A stretch of DNA of 64,000 nucleotides, from NCBI RefSeq assembly GCF_002240355.1, contig NZ_CP016353.1:4390501-4454500 (forward strand), read 5' to 3'. Below the pieces are notes generated by a model. That model was not told the origin of the DNA. It saw only the letters and a program-made list of their open reading frames with translations, and did not search any database. Position 1 is the stretch's first letter. Each line of letters begins with the position of its first letter. Below, piece after piece: positions 58,101 through 64,000 of this stretch. Origin of the DNA: Prauserella marina (GTDB taxonomy: Bacteria > Actinomycetota > Actinomycetes > Mycobacteriales > Pseudonocardiaceae). A program made the translations under genes and the position numbers.

Positions 58101-61100
58101 GGCTTCCGCCCGCTTCGCGCCCGGCGGGCCCTCGTTCGGCTCCAGCAGGGCAGAACCGCTCCACCCCGGCGCCCACAGGGCGTAGCCCTCCCTCAGCCGG
58201 TTCGCCAGCTCGGCGAGTCCCCTCGCATCGTTGCGGAACCCGCCGAAGGCGTACTCACCGTTCTTGTCCCGCTTCCACTCGAACCACGGGTCGTTGGCCT
58301 TGCCGAGCTCGGTGGAGCGGAAGTCGGCGGGCAGGCCGAGCCGCTCGTGGAGTTCCGAGATCGCCTCGATCCTGCCGGAGACGCCCTTTCCGGTATGCCC
58401 CTCACTGCCGTCCGGCACGTAGGTGACCAGCGAACCCGCGACGGCGTGCCGCTGTAGCTTCGCCAGGTCCTCACCCCTCATGCCGAACTGGTTGGCATCA
58501 CCGCCCTGGTCGACGTTCATCGTCGTGTCGCCGTCGGCGACCTTCTCCGACCTGGCGTTCTCGCTCGCCGCCAGATACCGCTCCAGCGGAACCAGATAGG
58601 AGCGCACCAACGGCGTATGTCCCTTCTCCCCCTTGGCGATCTGCTGGTTGCGGTACTTCTCGATCCACTGCACCGTCCGCAGTGGACGCCCACCGGAAAC
58701 CCAGGCGACGGCGGCACTGCCGGTGGACACGGTGATCTCGCCGGTGGCGGGGTCCTGATGCACGTCCTTGAACCGCGAACCCGGCCCGGCGGCGTCGTAC
58801 ATCGCGGTGTACATCCGCACGTAGTGCTTCCCCGCCACGGTCTCGACCTCGAACTCACCCCGGTGTTCGAGGTGTTTCGCACCGCCGTCCTCCGTCGTCG
58901 TCGGCCCCGGGTAGCGCACGCCTGGCCTGCCGAGCTGCACGTCCTCTTTCACTCCGAGAAAGCGCCGTTCCCCTCCGATATCGGCGTCGACCACGTGGAC
59001 CGGCCTGCCGTCGGCCGGTCCATGCGAGGTCCAGCTCCCGTCGGGCCGCAACACGTGAACCCGCAGGCCCGCGTCACTGGCGATCCCTTCGATTCCGGCG
59101 TCGTTCCCGTGCTGGGCCACCGCGTCGAGCCGTTCTTCGATTCGCCGGTACAACCCGGGAGCGCTGTGCTCGTCGAAGTTCTTCTTGATGGCCTCAAGCA
59201 GGTTCGCCGCACTCCCGGTGCCGCCGTCGGTGGTGATCGCGTTCGCGCCGTGCGTTTCGAGCTGATCCCGCTGCGGCGCGCTGAGCTGGCCCGGGTCGGC
59301 CACGGTGACCGGTGGGCTCGCGTCACCATCGGTGCGGTCGGAAGCCGCCACCGGCCCCAGTTCGGTCGCCCCTGTCCAGGGCAGCGGCGCGAAACCGGTG
59401 ACGGGCCTTGGCGAATCGAGGTCGGCCATGGACCCGTTTTTCACGTCCACGAAGTTGACGACGCCGCGATCGTCCTTGTGCACAAGGAAGTAGTGCCCTT
59501 GCGCGCCGTCTCCTCCGGTGAAGATGATGCCCTGCGCGCCTGGCCGCTGAGTGCGCATGTGCTCGTGGATCTCCGCGTAGCTCGCCTCCCGGAAATCCGC
59601 GCCGACGAGATCGTTCACGTCACCGATCCGGGTCGGGCCGCTCTGTTCGGCGACGAACGTGTCGTTCTCCATGACGGCGAACGAGCCCTGGATGGTCACC
59701 GGAAGGCAGTTGTCCGCGCTCTGGTCCCGCCCGATCCGCCTCGTGTTGCCGTACCGGCGCGCGAAGTAGCTCTTTTCGTCGGCAACCGATCGGAAGCTGC
59801 CCCTCGACAGCGCGGAGCCGTCCGGCAGGGCCGAAGCCTGGTCGGCATCGAGCATGCCCCTCGGGAAAGCCGGGGCCGCGTTGCCGGCTCCTCCGGTGAG
59901 TCCCGGATCGACCGGCCGTCGCACCGAACCCTCGTGACCTTCGCGCCCGGACGGGGAGTCCACATCGGACTTCGTCGGCTCGGGAAGGCCGTTCACCGAG
60001 GCACCGATCGCCTCCGGCGTGAGCGCCGAGCCCGGTTCGACCGTGTAGCTGCGCGGCCGCATGTCGGCGGGCAGGCCGCCGACGAACTCCCGCAGGCTCT
60101 CCAGCGTCACGTCGTTGCCGACGTGCAGGTTGCGGCCCCTCGGCCGGGCATCGTCCGGGGCGGGGGCCTCCGGCGCCCTCCGGCCGGAGCCGTGGATCGT
60201 CGCGCCGGACCGGTCGGGCGACACGGTGTGGTTTTCCGGCGCGTTCTTGCCCGCGTGCCGGAAGACATCGCCGAGGGTGAGCAAACCCTTGTCCAGCGCC
60301 TCGTTTTCCCACACGCGGACCCGCAGGTCGTCGGTCGAGCCGATCTTCAGCACGTCGTGCCGCTGACCGCCGCGCACCAGATCGGCCATCGCGGTGAACG
60401 GCTGCCGGGTCCAGTTCGACCCGTAGCGCTCGACCGCGACGAAGAAGTCCGCGTCCGCCGTGTAGAGGTAGGAGCGGCCCTCGTACTTGACGCCGCCGGT
60501 GCCGCCGGTCTTGTTCGCCTTCGCCTCGACGGTGTCGTCGACACTGACGCCCTCGGAGACCGGTGGGCCCGTCGTCGCCGTCGTCGGCGCGGGCCCGGCC
60601 GCTTTGCCCGTCTCCCCGGCGAACCAGGGCAGCGCCGGACCGGACGCCGTGCTGACGACCTTTGACTTTCCGCCAGGTTTCCCCGATTCGAAGTCCTTGC
60701 CGAGGTTCATCTCCGTGCCTTCGGGAAGCGCGGCGACGAACCGGAAGCTGTCCTGGCGGAACTCTCCGGTGATGGTCGCGTCGAACAGCGAATCATAGGT
60801 GACGTGCCGGTTGCCGAGAATTCTCCCGAGACGGTAGTCCGGCGACGTGAAGATGGTGTTCATGCCGTGGCGCAGCGACGTGCCCTTCGTGGCGTTGTGG
60901 GCGTGGGTCTCGGAGTTGCCGCCCTGCCTCGTGTAACCGGAGGCCGAGCCCGCGGCGTCCCGGATCCGGCCCGGATCCACCTGGCCGGTGCCGTCCCTCA
61001 GCGGCGAATTCGACAGCAGCGCGTACAGCGCGTCGCGGATCGCGTTCACGGTGCCGAGACCGATCTTCTCGACCCGCCAGCCACCCTTCTTGCCGAACAT

Positions 61101-64000
61101 CGGCTCGTTGCCCGGCACGTCGGCGATGACATCGAACGTGGGCTGGTCCGACGGCCGGGTCAGCGGCGGGGACGTGTCCGCGCCGGGAGAAACGAGGTCG
61201 ACGACGCCGGGAAGGCTCACCGGAGTCGCTGCCGTCTTGTCCCGGTCGACCAGCATCGGCACGTCGAGGAACGGCGTGCTGACCGAGGGCATCGGTGCGC
61301 GCCGCCTGGAGATGTCGAGCTGGAAATCGACGCCGTGCGTGCTGCGGCCGACCTTGTTGACGTCGGTCTGTGAGGTGACCTTCTCGCTGAAGCTTTCCGG
61401 TGCGACCTCGTCGGTCTTGACCGACTTCGAGATACCGAAGACTTGCGGGGTCACCGCGGCGAAGGTCGCGCCGGGTTCCGGCGCCGACTGCCGGATCGTG
61501 CCGTTCTCGTCCGGCTTGCCAGGTGGCACGGCGGGCGTCTCCCGGTAGACCATGCCCGCCTCCAGCGCGGCGGCGCCCGCGACGGTGGTGGAGTTCTTCG
61601 TCTGCTTCGATGAGGTGAGGTAGTCGGCGCTGGTCTGCTTGCCGGGAACCGTGGTCCGCTCACCGGTCACCGCTTCGGGGGTCGGCCTCGCCGTGACCCG
61701 GATGTCCACGACGTCCTCAAGCGCGAACCCGGAGTTCGGCACCGAGATGAGACCGCCGTGACCTTCGGTTCCGGCAAGGACGTCGCGCAGCCACAGGTGC
61801 CCTGCCGGGGTGCTCAGGTGTTTCCTTACCTGGTCGAGAATTTCCCGCTGCCAGTTCTTGTCCGTGACGCCGAGTTCGCCGAGCCGGCCGGTGACCGCCG
61901 TGAGTCCCTGATCGTTCAGCGCGGAGCGCACCACGGCGGTGTCGCTGAACGAGCTGTAGCCGCCGTCTCGCCCCAGCAGGCTGTGCGCGGGGATGATGAC
62001 GTCGCGCGCTTCCGGCACCGACAGCGACAACTCGGGCGGAACGGGAAGCCCCATGCTCCGGAAGAGATCGACGGCGTCGGCGGCGGGCATCTCCTCGATC
62101 GCCCCGTCCGGTACGTCGACGGTGACCTGAACCGGATCGAACGTTCCGGTGCTGAACATGTTGCGCAGATTCATGTCCGCTTGGAAGGCGTAGCGGACGT
62201 CGGTCACCACGAACGCCGTCGGCCCGGTGTACTCACTGGTTTGTTTACCGCCTGGGGTCAGGTCGTTCGTTTCCGTCGTCCCCTTTTTCCAGCCACCGCC
62301 GACGATGCCGCGCAGCGCGGCGCCGACCCTGCCCTCGCGCTGGGGCATGGCGTTGGCGCTCACCCCGAGGTCGACGCCGAACCCGTTGCTCTTCGTCGAG
62401 CCGATCACGCTGTCACCGGCCTGGTTGCGCCGCAGGGTGCCCTCGGGCCGCACGGAAACCACCCTCGGCGAATAGAACGTGGCCGAGCCCTTCAGTTCGC
62501 CGTTGAAATCGGTCAGCCTTCCCGGCTGGGACATCGTTCCCGTCGTGTGCTGCTGCCCGCTGAACCCCTGCGTCGCGGTGCCCCTGCTGCCGACCTGCCC
62601 GATGAATTCGCTCACCGCGTCGCCCGGTGTGCTGCCCGGGGCGGTCAGCGCGGATTCCTTGTACCGGTAGGTCGTGGTGCCGTCCTGCCTGGCTTCGACG
62701 AACTCGCGTTGTCCCGGCGAGGACCAGTTGCCGCTGTAGGCAGGCGGGGTGCGGGTGACCTGGCCTGGCCCTTCCTCCGGTGTGATGCGTTTGGCGAGGG
62801 CGATCTTGACGGCCTCGGTGGTGTCCGGGGTGATCCGCAGGTGCTCCAGCGTGCCGAACTCGCTTGCCCTGCCGGGGCTCACCTTGCTGTCCGGCGCCAG
62901 TTCGGGCGGCGTGCCGAGATAGATGCCCGAGCGCATCCCGCTCGGTGGAACGGGTTTGGTCGACCATGCCAGCTTGTCGGCCGGCGCCGACACGGTGATC
63001 GCGCCCTCGACCCTGCCGGTGTGGACGTGGCGGGAAGCCGTCCCCTCGGTGAAGGCGCTGTCGATCTCGGCCTTGCCGGGGTGCGTGATCCGGTCGGCGG
63101 CGTCACCGCCGAACAGCATCCGGCCACCGAGGAAGAACCGGCGTGCCCAGCCCGGTGTCCTCCTCGAACTCTGCACCACGACGAAGTCGAGCGCGCCCTC
63201 GTAGTCCCTGATGTCGCCGTCGTACTTGCCCGCCCTGCCGTCCTTCCCGGTGTAGCCGGACTTGTTGGAGGTGCCGAATTCCCAGCCGAACGTGAGCCCC
63301 GCCCTCGGCGCGCCGGAGGAGATGGTGGGGCCGCCCTGGTAAGGCTGTGGATTGCCCGCTTCCGGTGTCGTTTTCGGAGCGTCCGGATCCGGGGTGTCCT
63401 TGCCCGTTGGCTGGAAAGCACCGCCGATGCCGCCCTGGAAGGTGCGTTTCCCGTCGTAGGTGCGGCGGAACTGCTCGGCGTTGCCGTCCTCCGTGCCCAT
63501 GCCCGTCTTGCCGGAAGGCGATGTCGTCTCCGGTGCGACCGGCTTCGCGTAGACGACGGCGGTGTGGATACGGCCGTCGCGGTGCCAGCTGAGCTGATCG
63601 CCACCGTGCAGGGCGTTGTAGATCGCCTCCCGCGCACCGGATTCCGAGCCGAACCTGTTCGTGACGGCCTCGTGGCCCCCTGGGTCCGGTTCCCTGCTCG
63701 TGCTCTCGGTCTTCACGAGCTTGTTCGAGAGGAAATCGATGATCGCGCCGGACTTGACCTCGCTGATGCTGTCCCTTCCGAAGCGGTATGGCTGACCGTG
63801 ATCGGTGTTGGCCTTGGCGCCGTCGAGATGGAGCGGTACCGGAAGGCCGAGCGAGCGGGCGAGGGACACCGGCACCCGCACACTGCTGGACACGTTGCCC
63901 GTTACCGCATCGTCCCCTTCCCCGATCCGCATTTCCCGGTCCACCGTGTACACCAGCTCGGTGTCGTTGCCCGTGCGGCTCGTCGACTTCTCGTTCGCCG
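55146..64000 (-). CDS. Giant polymorphic-toxin-like protein with papain-like, HD and deamidase-like domains (partial)
   Basis: At least 2,950 residues; the frame is open to the window edge and no true start is seen. The N-terminal ~1,350 residues are strand-rich and repetitive, of the kind found in type VII-associated giant exoproteins. A papain-like domain follows near 59400-59760, with Cys (codon 59706-59708, DNCLPVTI), His (59493-59495, GHYFLVHK) and Asp (59445-59447, NFVDVKN). Coding 56330-56760 gives an HD-superfamily domain: HEHAQ (56670-56684), FHDMDK (56562-56579) and AIVDSD (Asp codon 56418-56420). The last ~270 residues match toxin glutamine deamidases (PGTRFADPESFVALVEG..., HAWNVVN, IADTE), but the Cys of the usual NCADCA motif is absent. 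I infer a secreted effector with one active and one inactive catalytic domain. Confidence 0.75.
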   Translation of the reverse strand, partial: ANEKSTSRTGNDTELVYTVDREMRIGEGDDAVTGNVSSSVRVPVSLARSLGLPVPLHLDGAKANTDHGQPYRFGRDSISEVKSGAIIDFLSNKLVKTESTSREPDPGGHEAVTNRFGSESGAREAIYNALHGGDQLSWHRDGRIHTAVVYAKPVAPETTSPSGKTGMGTEDGNAEQFRRTYDGKRTFQGGIGGAFQPTGKDTPDPDAPKTTPEAGNPQPYQGGPTISSGAPRAGLTFGWEFGTSNKSGYTGKDGRAGKYDGDIRDYEGALDFVVVQSSRRTPGWARRFFLGGRMLFGGDAADRITHPGKAEIDSAFTEGTASRHVHTGRVEGAITVSAPADKLAWSTKPVPPSGMRSGIYLGTPPELAPDSKVSPGRASEFGTLEHLRITPDTTEAVKIALAKRITPEEGPGQVTRTPPAYSGNWSSPGQREFVEARQDGTTTYRYKESALTAPGSTPGDAVSEFIGQVGSRGTATQGFSGQQHTTGTMSQPGRLTDFNGELKGSATFYSPRVVSVRPEGTLRRNQAGDSVIGSTKSNGFGVDLGVSANAMPQREGRVGAALRGIVGGGWKKGTTETNDLTPGGKQTSEYTGPTAFVVTDVRYAFQADMNLRNMFSTGTFDPVQVTVDVPDGAIEEMPAADAVDLFRSMGLPVPPELSLSVPEARDVIIPAHSLLGRDGGYSSFSDTAVVRSALNDQGLTAVTGRLGELGVTDKNWQREILDQVRKHLSTPAGHLWLRDVLAGTEGHGGLISVPNSGFALEDVVDIRVTARPTPEAVTGERTTVPGKQTSADYLTSSKQTKNSTTVAGAAALEAGMVYRETPAVPPGKPDENGTIRQSAPEPGATFAAVTPQVFGISKSVKTDEVAPESFSEKVTSQTDVNKVGRSTHGVDFQLDISRRRAPMPSVSTPFLDVPMLVDRDKTAATPVSLPGVVDLVSPGADTSPPLTRPSDQPTFDVIADVPGNEPMFGKKGGWRVEKIGLGTVNAIRDALYALLSNSPLRDGTGQVDPGRIRDAAGSASGYTRQGGNSETHAHNATKGTSLRHGMNTIFTSPDYRLGRILGNRHVTYDSLFDATITGEFRQDSFRFVAALPEGTEMNLGKDFESGKPGGKSKVVSTASGPALPWFAGETGKAAGPAPTTATTGPPVSEGVSVDDTVEAKANKTGGTGGVKYEGRSYLYTADADFFVAVERYGSNWTRQPFTAMADLVRGGQRHDVLKIGSTDDLRVRVWENEALDKGLLTLGDVFRHAGKNAPENHTVSPDRSGATIHGSGRRAPEAPAPDDARPRGRNLHVGNDVTLESLREFVGGLPADMRPRSYTVEPGSALTPEAIGASVNGLPEPTKSDVDSPSGREGHEGSVRRPVDPGLTGGAGNAAPAFPRGMLDADQASALPDGSALSRGSFRSVADEKSYFARRYGNTRRIGRDQSADNCLPVTIQGSFAVMENDTFVAEQSGPTRIGDVNDLVGADFREASYAEIHEHMRTQRPGAQGIIFTGGDGAQGHYFLVHKDDRGVVNFVDVKNGSMADLDSPRPVTGFAPLPWTGATELGPVAASDRTDGDASPPVTVADPGQLSAPQRDQLETHGANAITTDGGTGSAANLLEAIKKNFDEHSAPGLYRRIEERLDAVAQHGNDAGIEGIASDAGLRVHVLRPDGSWTSHGPADGRPVHVVDADIGGERRFLGVKEDVQLGRPGVRYPGPTTTEDGGAKHLEHRGEFEVETVAGKHYVRMYTAMYDAAGPGSRFKDVHQDPATGEITVSTGSAAVAWVSGGRPLRTVQWIEKYRNQQIAKGEKGHTPLVRSYLVPLERYLAASENARSEKVADGDTTMNVDQGGDANQFGMRGEDLAKLQRHAVAGSLVTYVPDGSEGHTGKGVSGRIEAISELHERLGLPADFRSTELGKANDPWFEWKRDKNGEYAFGGFRNDARGLAELANRLREGYALWAPGWSGSALLEPNEGPPGAKRAEADSRDSRQRLNEFVNTTYGPLANIFDKVTDAIRGGVGEVAENALPTATPADNGKVLEYLETALKPVTKPKELGAFESIVRGMNGPESAGLPRGVQLSRLADSISDGNQHHDSFADTVIAPMADKLAEGAAADKRYDILDQHSREELRRILADRIGQRLQTRFTELTAEGSKLVDDLKPLSDGGKKAGWLSGERLKVFLERVRTDTVADPALESAVRAAPLTVDPASVRKVIEGPVMDGVRAETIDPVLRENLIGLTPAEQSGKLDDALGDTFRDSVHDRINGEPGLEAVERTALEDLAEKVSTGAAGTVAGVVGNVSFEPVSHGEVDTFMRTKVAPFATMAQIGATIAADAQRNKVDFDTRDSERGAFRNEFGTWREQHTLGYTQQGDPAEFGRQREIGDKLRLAIEHELGRVGEGKVDPRSAKDIVDTLIDLVDETASGYDESLRRKFDEVVKVQGGDKQYRAKETGHPVIYHEHAQMVLNQFLTLTAGDDDGARFVSREALAKAILFHDMDKLNSKNQYGDDQARHDREPEHRGAVTYLNRHEGLWSSERDFRLARAIVDSDPFGGYLRGKHSLDTAYRFIWQLAHEHGRPDGAPVTAADVRNLFEEFHQYYQADASSYSNQARYVNPNNDEVESGSAQLRVVAQEGDDGPLLRTPDGRHFEYPGPKPGQDKESYQEKFDKLLARFDKDVTEGNSSGPEVRRSLDPELRGGAGRPAVQPVPPALLSAVPPGTRFADPESFVALVEGSRSDPAERALAFHATFHGNPVVAGTGQPVPSLPYAPEMFSRGSAGVAEVIGRVASGGHGAAAVLLGRAEQGTEHAWNVVNRDGVVSIADTEAKTVAPADPHAFAWLDQVYAIPVDAEGTYLADGAPPPVLPADADAYTVAEHARAEAAYRMRVAAASGEDIPVPGTGGRLVPTIAGLRLVGAAISVELAAELAALSGRRLLVLVIGPDAVDDDRDDEPVGEHVVLMVPPRGRPEPVQ

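Overview
The window is high-GC DNA dense in genes with strong GC bias at third codon positions, many GTG starts, GGAGG-type ribosome sites, mycothiol-type PIG-L, FecCD, IclR, TetR and class F sortase families, and a type I-E CRISPR repeat of the actinobacterial kind. This points to a filamentous actinomycete, probably Pseudonocardiaceae (Amycolatopsis/Prauserella/Saccharomonospora-like). The family-level placement is inference. I saw no rRNA, tRNA, transposase or integrase.

Layout. 1-5.1 kb: 3' end of a type B carboxylesterase, a methyltransferase, a DUF4389 membrane protein and two broken ABC-2 permease pieces. 5.37-9.23 kb: a tightly coupled three-gene operon (NrtR-like Nudix/winged-helix protein, MTAN-type nucleosidase, 4-TM protein). 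The last two proteins share a short motif of the amyloid-signalling type; this is the best candidate for an undescribed conflict/defence system. 9.3-15.3 kb: small accessory genes, a PIG-L deacetylase, an orphan 6-repeat CRISPR array (12942-13274) and an adjacent RelE/Phd-like toxin-antitoxin pair. 15.4-19.5 kb: siderophore ABC uptake operon with an IdeR/DmdR-type iron box. 19.6-20.9 kb: a GT1 glycosyltransferase.

21.1-34.0 kb: an aromatic catabolic gene cluster (MHS transporter, flavin hydroxylase, amidohydrolase, LigB extradiol dioxygenase, Rieske dioxygenase alpha and beta, Rieske ferredoxin, ferredoxin reductase, SDR dehydrogenase, C-C hydrolase and a degenerate dienelactone-hydrolase-like protein) with two IclR regulators. 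A repeated palindrome GTTCCGG-N3-CCGGAAC sits in its promoters. Together the enzymes fit ring dihydroxylation, rearomatisation, meta-cleavage and C-C hydrolysis. 34.1-36.4 kb: a YtrA-like GntR/ABC operon. 36.4-40.8 kb: GNAT, a two-component system, and a class F sortase with an APETG surface protein. 40.8-45.2 kb: a TetR-controlled SDR / saccharopine-dehydrogenase-like / acyl-CoA ligase operon.

46.0-48.6 kb: a membrane Hsp70-like protein and an ECF sigma factor. 48.6-64.0 kb (minus strand): a giant toxin-like protein (at least 2,950 residues, 5' end outside the window) with an intact papain-like Cys-His-Asp domain, an HD domain and a C-terminal deamidase-like domain that lacks its Cys. It is followed by an 879-aa protein, a 279-aa protein and a beta-helix/tandem AAA ATPase. 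This resembles type VII-secretion-associated polymorphic toxin loci. Genes on opposite strands are commonly separated by very strong GC hairpins.
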